Of a stretch of 64,000 bases of DNA, positions 36,501-47,700 are shown one piece after another. Positions within the stretch are counted from its first letter, which is position 1. Every line of letters begins with the position of its first letter. A model generated the notes under the pieces. That model searched no databases, was not told the DNA's origin, and worked only from the letters and a program-made list of their open reading frames with translations. Source of the DNA: Vanessa cardui (lineage: Eukaryota > Arthropoda > Insecta > Lepidoptera > Nymphalidae); contig NC_061126.1 in the NCBI RefSeq assembly GCF_905220365.1, forward strand, positions 3,224,001 to 3,288,000, read 5' to 3'. A program made the position numbers and the translations under genes.

Positions 36501-37930
36501 ACTCACTAATAGTATATATAACAATCAAGTTTTGTTTTTCCTAATAAGTTTATTTGCCCTGCCGCTCTAAAAAATACAATAAGACATGATCATCTACTAT
36601 TATAAGTTTAGTGGTATGTATTTTTTGGGGCGAGTGTCTCTTCACTCACCCCAAAAAATGCATCCGTACAAAAGTACAAGTACCGTGTATATAAACCGAT
36701 GTACGAGTATATACGTCGGTTTATACCTTAAATCAGATTTCAGAAGTGTTTGCTGTGCTATTGACTACAGGTAATACTATAATTAATTACCCACTGACGT
36801 TTTAAAAGCTGTAAATTATTAACAAACTCCATTATATTTTCAGGTGCCCTGTGGGCGCGGTCGGTTGTACGTGCCGGAGCGCCGGCGCTGCTACCGGGCC
36901 GGCGCCGCAGAGCCGTGCCGCGCGGGCGAACACCTCGCCTTCGACTTCGACGCGCGCCCCGCACTGGATGGACTCAGCCACAACGGCGTTTGTGTCTGTG
37001 GGGCCACGGGCCAGCCTTGCAATCGACGGGAGGTGAGTGAATACGACTATGTTTTGTACCCCTAATTTTGGAATCCGTAAAACTAGTGCCTTCAAACAGG
37101 AAATGAAATGTAGAAAATTAAATTTTTGTTTTATCACTGAGCATTATTTGTCAAAGAGCCAAGATAACCAAGTGGCTGGAACAAGTGACTCTACGTGACG
37201 TGAATTTTAACCGAGAATTATGGGTTCAAATCCGGTCAAGCACCAGTGAGTTTTCGTGTGCTTCATTTGTGTCTTATTCACAACGTACTCAGCGGTGCAG
37301 GAAAATGTGGCGAGGGCCTGTACAGTGCAGGTGTATGATGAAATTTGCCAAATGTTTATCTAAATTTCTTGATTCGAACATATTTTTAAAGATATAACGA
37401 AAGTAATAATTACACCGGTACAAGGAATATTTTTTTAATTATTTGTTTAATTTTATAAATGTATTAATGACGTTAAAATTTAAATTAAAATCGTTATTAT
37501 TAAAATTGTCAAAAAAATTCTCATTCATCACTCATTTGATATTAAGTCGCCAAAATTGTACGCCTCTTTTATTATCGAAAAACATGTATTCATTACAAAG
37601 ACATAGGAATAACGTTTTGAAAACTATTACTTAATTTTATGAAATCAGATAAAATATAAGACTGTATTCCTTTAAAAAAAATTAATACGGTTATCATTTT
37701 GTCTCTCTTAGTTTAAATGAAATATGTATTAAAAGATTATTCTATTTCCTTAGGTTGCAGCGTGTTCTGCTCGCAAAGGTGCAGTGGTGTTCAACGGAGC
37801 TTGCCATATTCAGCACACACAAGGGCCTTGCTCTGAAAATTCCTGGCTCGTTAAAGACAGCAATGAGCAAGTCACTTGTCAATGTAGACCTGATGTTAGT
37901 GATTGTTCCACTAAATTAACAAATAGTTGA
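27585..37930 (+). CDS. secreted cysteine-rich protein, DUF4789 type
   Basis: Seven exons: 27585-27746, 33987-34180, 34709-34865, 35342-35507, 35966-36153, 36844-37032 and 37754-37930, all GT-AG with matching phases, giving 410 residues. The amino end MATWVWLAALFCGCQA is a signal peptide, probably cut near residue 17-18. The mature chain is built of Cys-rich units with a recurring (D/R)G.CY...(R/K/Q)GPC pattern, for example WPSDGKCYTIY, WPPDGRCYYRLTQGPC, DDGACYRLYTRGPC and NGACHIQHTQGPC. Possible N-glycosylation sites are NCT, NAT and NGS. No transmembrane segment or catalytic motif is visible. DUF4789 is an insect family of unknown function; secretion is inferred from the signal peptide. Exon 6 is very GC-rich, unlike the other exons. 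Intron 1 is 6.2 kb and full of repeats. The gene stands alone, with the nrf-6-like gene convergent downstream. Confidence 0.88.
28882..29030 (+). mobile_element. short Helitron-like element in intron 1
   Basis: Starts TCTAATATAATTGTGAAAG and ends AGCGCGAGCGAAGCCGAGCG then ACAACTAA before a T, compatible with TC...CTRR|T. The 5' flanking base is T rather than A, so the left end is less sure. Confidence 0.5.
29478..29640 (+). repeat. family A SINE, 3' truncated
   Basis: GAGCCGAGATGGTCCAGTGG with a degenerate box B (GGGTTCAGTCTTAGAC), continuing to AAACCTGCATGTG. Its 3' half is lost. Confidence 0.65.
29752..29930 (+). repeat. family A SINE, internally deleted
   Basis: GAGATGGCCCAGTAGTTAG and GGGTTCAAACCCAGGCAAG head, then a jump from the CTAGTGCTCG region to TCCAAACCTTCTCCTCGAAG. 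Confidence 0.7.
30266..30334. repeat. perfect 32-bp palindrome, 5-bp loop
   Basis: Arm 30266-30297 (starts ATATTGAGATTTTATTTGG) is exactly complementary to 30303-30334; the loop is TAGAT. A third partial copy, AAAATAAAATCTCA, follows at about 30337-30350. It lies in intron 1 of the DUF4789 gene. Confidence 0.95.
30400..30550 (+). other. GC-rich intronic patch of unknown origin
   Basis: Bases around GGGGAGGCCTGAGGAAACG and GGCGGCCAGAGGCAAGTCC are far richer in GC than the intron around them. A 62-residue frame crosses it but has no motif I know. An old transposon piece is the likeliest explanation. Confidence 0.3.
31475..31600 (+). repeat. Helitron 5'-end fragment
   Basis: A|TCATTACATAGTATAAAAC followed by AAAGTCACTTACCGCTGTC matches the start of the 7659 Helitron, then diverges. 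No matching CTAG end is found before the next repeat. Confidence 0.5.
31618..31795 (+). repeat. family B repeat, degenerate
   Basis: Keeps the order TGTAAGAAATATTAA, CCTTACATTGCCAAT, CTTGTGTTTGTGGAAC and GGCGGTAAAATATCTGA, with many changes. Confidence 0.5.
31838..32102 (-). mobile_element. family A SINE with 8-bp TSD
   Basis: Reverse-oriented copy with box B GGGTTCAAACCC on its own plus sense. It is flanked by GAATGTAC at 31830-31837 and 32103-32110. It lacks part of the body near CTGCATTCC. Confidence 0.8.
32483..32768 (-). repeat. family B repeat, near full length
   Basis: On the plus strand it begins TTGGTGGTAGGGCTTTGTAC and ends GCTCGTCCGCCAACTTATACC, the reverse complement of the family B order. 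Confidence 0.8.
35629..35919. mobile_element. MITE with 22-bp terminal inverted repeats
   Basis: Left end 35629-35650 (TTCTAGTAAACAGATATGTC...) pairs with 35898-35919 with two mismatches in 22. The length is 291 bp with no ORF. Just inside the left end is a hairpin, AAACGTCC...GGGACGTTT, extended by AAGACTA/TAGTCTT. A target duplication could not be fixed. It sits in intron 4 of the DUF4789 gene. Confidence 0.65.
36620..36724. repeat. two consecutive hairpins in intron 5
   Basis: The first is 36620-36636 with 36643-36659, 17-bp arms with one mismatch (ATTTTTTGGGGCGAGTG). The second is 36691-36703 with 36712-36724, 13-bp arms with one mismatch (ATAAACCGATGTA). They lie 120-225 bp before exon 6. 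Confidence 0.8.
37158..37330 (+). repeat. degenerate family A SINE in intron 6
   Basis: CAAGTGGCTGGAAC, GGGTTCAAATCCGGTCAAG, GTGTGCTTCATTTGTGTC and CTCAGCGGTGCAGGAAAATG follow the family A order. The 3' end is missing. Confidence 0.6.
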
Positions 37931-39720
37931 CAAAAACATATAACAAATGGACATTATTGGTTTTAACAAGAGCTTTATAAGCCATATTTTATGATTAGTG
38001 GATAATAATTAATGCTATTATATAATGTGCCTTAAATTGTTCAGAAATAATGTAAAATTTCGGGCTTAATGATGACTTTGAAGACTTCTTTGTATGACAA
38101 TGGATCTGACATTACAATATACAAAAATTAGGAACCTACAGCACTACACTACTTACGCAGCGGTAAATATTTTGATTATAATATTTAACGAGGGGGGCGG
38201 GACCCATATTACTTATCGTAATAAATATTTACAACAAATATTTTTGTATTGCATATATTATATGTAGTATAATAATATATATATTACATATTACTAGTTG
38301 ACGTATTGTGAAACATTTGTTTACATTGAGATTTTAAATAATAATGTACAATAAATAGTACTTGAGTGTAAGCTTCTCCTACAATCGAAGTTAGAGCTCT
38401 CAGCTGCAAAGATAACAAAGCGTATTTAAAATACTTTAGCATTTATCGCAGCGGCTTTTGTCTTATATATAAAAATTCTGACATGAGGCGGGGCCAATAT
38501 GACAACGCATGTAGCGTCATATTTATGGGCAGTACCAGTTCCCTGGAGTGCGGTGTCAGTCCAACAGATCTTTTTCCGTCATCGCGACTATTGATTCAAT
38601 AAAAGCAGAAGTTCCTTATTTTTTACATAAAAAGTATTTTACAAAAATGTTAATATATAAGCCGTGGATTTAAAAAATATAATATAACAGGGTTCTTCTT
38701 GGAATTTTGTTACAATTATCAGTTTAATATTATACTTACAAAAATAGTGAACAAAATTTAAACTGGAGCTGGCTGGAACTGGTTAAAAAATACATTTTTA
38801 AGACTTGAGCTACAAATAATAAGTAGATATTATCACTGAGAAAGGATTATTTAATTAACTTAAGTAACTTTGTACGAATTTTGCCCGTACGAAATCAGGA
38901 CAGGCAGTTGAAATGTCTTCGGAACAGTTAATGTATTTGAATAATGTAAATAATGCTTATTTATAGATTTCGGAGAAATTCAGTGTTTGTATAAAGTATT
39001 CATCTATTTTGGTACGTTCCAATGTTTGAATACCACATTACCGACGTTATATAAGAAAGATCTCGAATAGTTTATTAAGAATACTAATGTATTTATTATA
39101 TTTTATTTAGAAATATAAGTTAAACCCTGTTTCGTAATAATATTTGGAAGATATGTGTTTTTTTATATTTTCCGAATAATATTTGGAAATTCGGGAGTTT
39201 CTGAGATTTAAAATAAATAAATTAAATTGAAAGTAAACAATATTTTATAATGAATATAAAATATTCAATCACCCGTAGTGTTTGATGAAAATAAGTATTA
39301 TTTGATAATAAACATTTTTACTGTAATTCTGTTTTATTTTATAATCTTTATACTAATCATACGAGTTGTTTTATTTCATTAATCTTCTTGTCATCGACGA
39401 TATTATATCTTGATTATGTTATAAAAAATCTTATTTAAGGAAAGATGAGTCTTACTACCTTTAGTATAATTCGATCCTGGAGGTACGGCCAGTTAAATAG
39501 AGACTAGTGGGAAATTCTTTACGCTTAAAAATTTGTATTTATTAAACAGAATTTGAGGAATAGGAAACCTATAACGGTTTTGTTTTGCAGATAATTCAAC
39601 ATTGACAGCTCCACTCTGTATAACTTCAGCGATCGTTATTTCACATAGGTAGACTTTTTAAGGCTGTTAGTTTAGCTAAGTTACTCGCTAAAAGAAGTTC
39701 TTGATTAAAACAATTATATT

Positions 39721-39920
39721 TCTACTAATACTAAACAGAGGTGAAATTTGTTTGTTTGTTCGTAGGGAGTTGTAACTAGAACTAATAATTCCTTTCTAAA
39801 AATGTTTTCACTGGTAGAAAACGACATTATTCCGAGTGCCATAGGGTGTTTTTTGTATTTATACCATACAAGTTTAATCAATTAATTAATCACATGTTTG
39901 AAGCCAGGGCGAGCCGCTAG
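39721..39920 (+). mobile_element. Helitron-like element, about 200 bp
   Basis: Begins TCTACTAATACTAAACAGAGG and ends GCCAGGGCGAGCCGCTAG before a T, as short lepidopteran Helitrons do. The base before TC is T, not the usual A. Confidence 0.6.
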
Positions 39921-40014
39921 TTTATATATTTAGTTTATATGATACAGTTAAATAGGGTAATTGGTGGCCTATTTTTCCGTTTATAGAAAGTACTGTCTAT
40001 AAACAATAGTACTT

Positions 40015-40168
40015 TAAGAATTAACCACTATCAAACTTGGTAACCAAGATAGTGTCGTTTGTGCCTGCAATACTGAGTACATCTGTTTAGAGTATAGAGT
40101 TTAGAGTATCTAATGAGAGATTACCTACACAGACGGGCTTGCACAATGCTTTAACGCCAAAGAAATAA
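40015..40168 (+). repeat. family B repeat, degenerate
   Basis: TTGTGCCTGCAATACTGAGTAC and CTACACAGACGGGCTTGCAC are retained from the family. The middle is deleted. Confidence 0.5.
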
Positions 40169-41177
40169 AACAGAACTATTTAACTAATCGAATCAAATTA
40201 AAACATACTTAATTTAAGTATGCTTTTACTACCAATCTTGAGTCTTTTCATCGAATTGTTTTTACTGTGCATACTTTTTACTACTACATATACTATAAAG
40301 CAATCATCACTTCGGAATGTAGACTATTTAATGAACGACTGGCTATAAACTCAGTAGCTAGTTACAATTTACAATGATACCAAGTTTTTCAAACATTTAC
40401 AAATAAATAAATATAATATATACTGCCATTACATTCTTTAACAATTTCCTATCCCCATACTTTTTTATCGTGTGTATAGTCTTGTGTTTATTATGTATTA
40501 TTAATTAATAATCTGTTTTTAACAAACAACAATATTTGCAAAGATTTATTTATATAGGTTAATTTACTAGTATAATTTGTTTAAACTAAGAAATAGCTCC
40601 AGCTTTCGTAAATATTTTTGAAGAGTTTTAGGTTAAGAAAACAATTTATATTATTTATTATTTTATTGTCTTAAAATTATTTCTTATAACAATTATATTA
40701 CAGTACAAAAATAGACAAAATACAAACTAATTACGTGATGTTTGGCTTAATGTAGCTATTATAATACAATCATGGTTTACTCGTCCTTATTTGTCCTTTA
40801 ATTTTGTCTGTGATTTTCCTGGAAAAGAAATAATTTATATAAATAAAACATCACCATAATTTATAAATAATTTCATAGAATTTGTTTGGAAATGTAAATA
40901 CGGATGTTTTATTAAATCTTCCTCAAGTTCCGACTAAAATAGCCTTTATGTAATTCCCTGATGATTAACGTGTGTTCATTATACGCTCTTAAAGTTTCTA
41001 CGTGATTTACCGAATAATAAACGTTTATATATGTATATGCAAAATGTTAATAATATAAAGGGAAAAATATATCTGCACATTGAATAATAAGTATGGCGAA
41101 AAAAATTTTATTGAAATATTCGAAAAAAAAAAGTTTAAAATACTCCTACAATGTACTTTTTTAATGATTGTTTTGAT

Positions 41178-41530
41178 CGTCACAGCCTGGTTAGTCTATT
41201 GCCTTCATAAGGTTCCGATTCTGGGTTCTAATCCCAGGTCGGGCCGATAGCAAGTTATTGGAATTTTTTTTCTTGTCTTTGAAAGTGTTAACACTCCTGT
41301 GCCTTGGAAAGCATGTAATTTTTTCGGACTTCATCGGTTGTTGTATTTGCTGTCCGATTAATTTTGGGGTGACAGAATCTAGAATGTATCTATATTTGCT
41401 CACACTTGTGCATAATGTGTTCTGTGTAATCGTCTGTTGTCCTATTAGATTGGTCGCCGTAACCGAAATCGGACAGATGACGTCATTCCTTGATTTAGTT
41501 CAGATTAAAAGGGAGAGTGAGTAACTAACA
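41178..41530 (+). repeat. tRNA-like SINE, family C
   Basis: CACAGCCTGGTTAGTC (box-A-like) and GGGTTCTAATCCCAGG (box-B-like) are followed by a body shared with 52775-53165: GTGCCTTGGAAAGCA, TGTCCTATTAGATTG and CCGAAATCGG. Confidence 0.6.
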
Positions 41531-41769
41531 ACTTATCTCAAGGTAGGTGCAACATTGACTGTAAGTAATTGTTACTTCTGACCACTTAACAACAGGTTGG
41601 TCATTTGTCATATGCGAAGTAGTGAAACGTGTACTAAGACATTTTGACGAAATTCAAATGTTAATGATAATTCATTCAAAAAATTAAACAAAAAGAAAAT
41701 TCACTTTTAGTATCCTTCCATAATGTTTATAATCAATATTGACTTTAAGAGCTCCGGCAGACAGAAATA

Positions 41770-44700
41770 CTAAACGTCGACTAACAGAATAGTAAAAAGA
41801 AAATAAAATAAAAGTAGGGCATTGATTTATTAGTTTAAAAAAAGACCAGTATTTTTAAACTAAATTTAAATTGTCCTATATCCATATTTGAACGTTAAAT
41901 ATTTAAATACGTTTAATGTAAGAGTGTGCTGTTTTCGTACACGCACGCAAACATACATAAAATTTGAAATATTTTGTATTGTTGTGGTTTAGGTTAGGTT
42001 CATACGGACCAATATGGAATTACTTTGACTTTTCTTTAAGTGAAACTGCATTGTTACATAACAATAAACAAGAGAAAATTCCATAAAAATCTAACTTACT
42101 GAGGTATCTTATGTAAAAGTATTTTATTTGTTTGTTCTTTCAATTTTAAATATTGACTGAAAATTTCCGTTTCCATTTTTGAAATATATATTTTTTTCAA
42201 TAAATGTTCGTATTAACGTAATATCTTATACACTTACCGAAATATATCCTATACACTTGGTTAAAAGGCATCTCAATTGCCACCGTCGTCAAAATTGATA
42301 CCACCAATATGACCATCATTTCCGGTAGTTGGAACTGAAAGAAATATATTAAAAAGAGAACATTAACAAAATGTTAATACCAAGTCATGGCAGTTAAAAC
42401 AGCTGCGTTGCAAGATTCAGTAAAAAATCGGCTTGAAAATATAACAACAAGTTTGCAGATAAAACGAAAATATGTAAAGTTATTATGAAGTTTACTTACA
42501 AGAAGCATTGGTGTGTAGTATTCGGAATGTCTTTGGATTCCGACATTGTAGAAGAATATCGGGAACTGGGTCAAGTAAACAGCGTATGCTATTTTGTTAA
42601 AGAACTTGAATATTCGCGACTCAACGAACGCTTTTCCAGAACCTGGAAAATAGCAATATTATATTTGTTAAATAGCAAAGAGGTTGTAACATTATAAAAA
42701 AAAAACTTTTTGCTCAATAATACAAATAATCATTGTAGAACTTGTACAATCAAATTTGAAAACCATGGGGTTGCAAGTTTTGAATATTGTCTAATGACGA
42801 CAAAATATAAATGGTATAAGTTTGTATTCAGCAAATAATAATAACCAAAAATATAGTACTCCAGGCTATTATGTAAAACAAACATAGAAATATACTATGT
42901 AACTTACCAGTATAATCATTACAAATGCACCAGTGAGCGACGCACATGAACAATCCCCAAAGGATTGGCGTGACTGCCGCGAACATCGCAGCGGGGTAAT
43001 GTTCATATTTGTAACCTTCCAGCCCCATTTGGTAGGGGCTTGCTATTGTGTACGCGGCCAGCGCGAAACATAAAGCCCATACAAATCTCGCTTGATTCTA
43101 AAAAAGAAGACATAATTTAACATTAATTTGATACTTTGTACTGCACCGTTGCAGCACGCTTAGGAACCTGCAGATAATTGGTTCTAATCCGGTTCGGGCT
43201 AGTCGAAAGTTATGTAGCTTCTCTAATAAAAACTTCTCAGTAGTAACCCAAACTTCGGAAGTTGGTAGCGTTAATCCTCTCAGGTTCTGTCGGAATGCCG
43301 TTTCAAATTAGACGAATGAGGGTAATAACAATATTGTGAAGCGTTGCGGCTAATCGGATGGTAGATTTGTAGGTTCTGCCGGGATTGGAATGCCATAAAC
43401 TTGGCTTGAAGACTGAATTTAACGCGAGAGATTTTACTTGAAAAAGATACGATTTAACTCTAGCGCTGGTTGTTGGTGTAATTGGTGTACACAGATCTGT
43501 GTATATGAGCATCAGGTATGCAAAGTTCTAGGGCCAGCCAAGTACGTTTTGATAGCATCAAGGTCAAAATTCGCAGATGGAGCTGTGTTATGAACTTCAG
43601 AACGAGAACGCGGCTGTCTGTTCTCGTTCGCGTGAAGCGCGTAACTGTATTTATTTACTTATTTTATTTTATGGAATAGGTTGGCGGACGAGCATATGGG
43701 CCACCTGATGGTAAGTGGTCACCATCACCCATAGACAATGAAGCTGTAAGAAATATTACTATTCCTTATATCGTCAGTGTGCCACTAACCCTGGGAACTA
43801 AGATGTTATGTTCCTTGTGCCTGTAGTTACACTGGCTCACTGTGCGGTATATCTGCCCTATTGGAAGCATCAGTGACAGCCACGATGAGACCAATGCGGA
43901 GAAGACTACCAATGGGCTATTCAGGGCCTGACCATAAAGGTCAAAATAATTGAGAGGGTAGCCGAAGTTTCCGTTCGTAACCTTACCCGGAAAATTCCTG
44001 AACGGAATCCAGATGGATTTAGGCTTTGGCATCGCTTCGATATTGCCCGGTTTTACTATTATGTCTCCGAGCGTTTACAAAATATATTCCTTTCTATTAT
44101 ACAATATAAACTTTACACTATAAATATAATTCTCGTTATAAAAATAGCCTTTAAAATATTGGAAAATTAATATTTTCCAATATTTTTCCTTCCAATATTT
44201 CTATTATCCTCATTTCGTTACATAAATTTACAATTAATTATAACTTATCTGTATACTAATGATTTATATGTCGCTAATGCAGTAAATAAAGTCATAATTA
44301 CTTATGCATCATCCTCATACTAGTGATTCATACATCGCTATTACAGTAAATAAAATCACAATTAGTTATGCATTATCCTTATACTCATGATTCATATGTC
44401 GCTAACACAGTAAATACAATTATAATTGGCAATGCATTATCCTTATACTAATGATTATATATGCTTTTCGTGGTTATTGTATAATTAATAATTAATTGTA
44501 TAACGAAATCTGACGCGACAAGCATATGATAGACAGGAAATTTGATTAAATATACATAATTTTTATTGAAAAAAAAAATTAAATGCAATATACTCAAAAT
44601 ATGAGTTAATGAATATTATTATACTTTGTTATGATATTATAATTGTACGCTATTAAATCCTCTGAAAATGACTGAAATCGGTTTGGAAAACATGAACTTC

Positions 44701-47700
44701 GATAGTATTGTTATTTAAAATAAATATGTACAAATTCTTTATTATTTATACTACTATATGTATTTGAAATTATGTTCTAGATGCTACGATGACATTGAGA
44801 ACAAATAAGAAAAATATTCATTGGACTTAGATCTAAATCTTTCTAGAATATTCTGAAGTACAAAACGACGCCACGGGTGAAATTGAAATGAAAAGTATAT
44901 TGGAAACCAGTTATACTTACATCACTGAGTTTTATATGCGATTTCTTGGATTTTATGAAGAAGGCCATACTAACGCCGATGAGGTAAATCGTTGCGCGGT
45001 GGGTAGGCAAAATGTATGAGTACCTCGCTGCGTCGAGAAGTTTTTGAACACTGAAAATAAAGAGATGAATTTTCTTTAAGTCTGAGTAACACTATATATT
45101 TAACACTAAAGATTATTTATAATTTTTATAATTTCGATTCAACGGGGAAATGCTGCTAGCATTCTTGCCACCATTCCACGTGGTCAAAATTTATACAGTA
45201 ACTAGTTTTATTTCATGTTTGTATATATATATTTAAGCATTTAATGTTGTTAATTCTTATGTTAATTAAATTTCTTATTTCATTTAACTTAGAAGAAATT
45301 TTTATAATTATGTATTTTATTTTCATCTATCTATACATATAAAAAAATCGGAGTGTTTGTTTGTGATAATAATAAGAATTCATTAGCATAGCATTACACG
45401 GTATAAGCAGTGCACGGTACAAAAAACCAAAATAATGTTTTTTTTAAACAATTTTTATTCTGGTTAACCTCTGAAATGACTGGATCGATTTTGAAGGGAC
45501 TTTCACTGGTAGATAGCTGACGTAATAAGTGACTTAGACTACAGCAATAACTTTTTTTGTTAAATTCAAACGCTGATGAAGACAGCACAGCTTGTGTTTG
45601 TATATGTTATGGCAAATAATTTCGACTTAATTATCAAATTTCAACTATAGAATAAGGTACACAAGACATTATTACAATATATGTAATTTGCATGATGTAA
45701 TAATAGGTATTTATTTAATGCTATAATATTAGTGACAATAAATTCTTTTGCAAATATTTAAGTATATTAAATATAGTGTCATTATATAAATATTAATAAA
45801 ACTAAAATAATTTACATACATTCACGACAATTAAACATTTGTATTACAAATGGCACGTGTTGCTCAGTTCGGTTAGGAATTAGTCATAGACATTTGAAGT
45901 GAAAGCATTGTATATGGCAACACAGAACGTACGCTTTTGACATGACAGGTTTTATTATTATTTTATTGTTTCCGACAAGAAAAAAATGTCTTGTACTATT
46001 TATATCTTTGCAAATGTTTAATAATATGTTCATAGATTGTTTTCTTTATCTGGATGATCTGATGATGGATTATTGGTAGTCTGAACCTTGGATGAGAGCA
46101 GAGATGGCCCAGTGGTTAGAACGCGAGCATCTTAACCGATGATTGCGGGTTCAAACCCAGGCAAGCACCGCTGATTCATGTGCTTAATTTGTCTTTATAA
46201 TTCATCTCGTGCTCAGCGGTGAAGGAAAACATCGTGAGGAAACCTGCATGTGACAAATTTCATAGAAATACTGCCACATGTGTATTCCACCAACCCGCAT
46301 TGGAACAGCGTGGTGGAATATGTTCCAAACCTTCTCCTTCTTAAAGGGAGAGGAGGCCTTTAGCCCAGCAGTGGGAATTTACAGGCTGTTGTTGTTGTTG
46401 TTGTTGTTGTTGAACCTTGGATGTAAGTGTCGTAAGGACCTTGGTGCTCCACTTGATCTCTGTCCGGAAATATAGAATTGCCTTTTACTGGCGGTAGGTA
46501 CCACGCACAAGTCAGATGTTCAATCGCCAAACTGCAGTACTCAGTATTGTTGTGTTCCCGTTTGAGTGAGAGAACTAATGTAATCTTAGGTACGGGGGTC
46601 ATTACATCTTAGTTTATAAGGTTGGTGGCGCATTTGCGATGTAAGGTATGGTTAATAGTCACTTACCATCAGTCGACCTATTTGCTCATCCATACCAGTA
46701 GCATAAAAAAAGAAAAGATTACCGTACCATCGGATTATAAGAGAGAAGGTTTAAAGAGTATACCAGCCAATGAGCACACGTGTGCACAACAATATCACTT
46801 GTTTTAATTGGCTACTCTTCGGTGGGTAGTCCCTATTATTTTATTAAATATATATTTAGGATATTCCTTTATCCATACAACTGGCTAGAACAAATTAAAA
46901 AAAAAAACAAAAGCGCGCGAATCTGAATGAAGCCGCCATTTTTTTTTCTTTCTGGGCGCGGAATGTAAGGTCGATATTGATGTGACTTGTAATTTATTAA
47001 AAAGTGGTCACTGTGTTTCATTTTGGACATGTAAGCTTAACTGAGTAAGTAGTTTACTTCAATATATATGATTTGACGATTTATTTGTTTAGATAATCTT
47101 GAAGTTAGCTATGTTTGGTTTTAAATTCTAATAATAATACTATTTTTTGTATTTTAAAATCTTGTCTTTTTAAATATATATGTCACTTCTGAACATTAAA
47201 TACATATTTTTGTATGAATTGTTTCAAATTATTAAGTTAAATTATACGTTTCGTGCTTCTCATTAAAGTAAAATTACACCCTTATTTATTCTTAACTGAT
47301 TCATATATATTTTCTTAGTGACAAAAAATATCTTTATTACGTCAATGAATGATAGTTAAGGAGATTATAGTAACATATGTAAATATAATTAGCACATCTC
47401 AGATTATGACTTTTTATTATGATAATTTTATTACTTTGCGAAATATTTCTAAATTAAATATGTATCTAATTTGTATGAACATTCAAATATAGTCAATGTT
47501 TGTTTTTAAAAAAATGTATAGTTATATTATTTAAATACTAAAAGGTGACAAAAATAAAGCAGTAAAAATAGGATCACTGTTTGGTTAAGGATAATACGGC
47601 CGTGTTAAGTTCATTTTGTAGACATTATTTATGATCGTACAACTTTTTAACTTCAAAGCCACATGATAAATATTTAAACATATTGCATTAAATTTATGAA

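Larger units (their letters stand above)
37931..41769. other. intergenic between two convergent genes
   Basis: Contains the 3' ends of the DUF4789 gene (plus) and the nrf-6-like gene (minus). AATAAA occurs at about 38351 and 38597 and could serve polyadenylation of the former. Repeats are listed separately; otherwise AT-rich with no supported gene. Confidence 0.5.

Noticed and set aside
36758..37137. Several overlapping long frames around the GC-rich exon (both strands)
   Set aside because: High GC removes stop codons in all frames. Only the plus frame that continues the Cys pattern and fits the splice phases is kept.
46381..46410. Independent GTT microsatellite
   Set aside because: It is the 3' tail of the family A SINE, inside its TSD.
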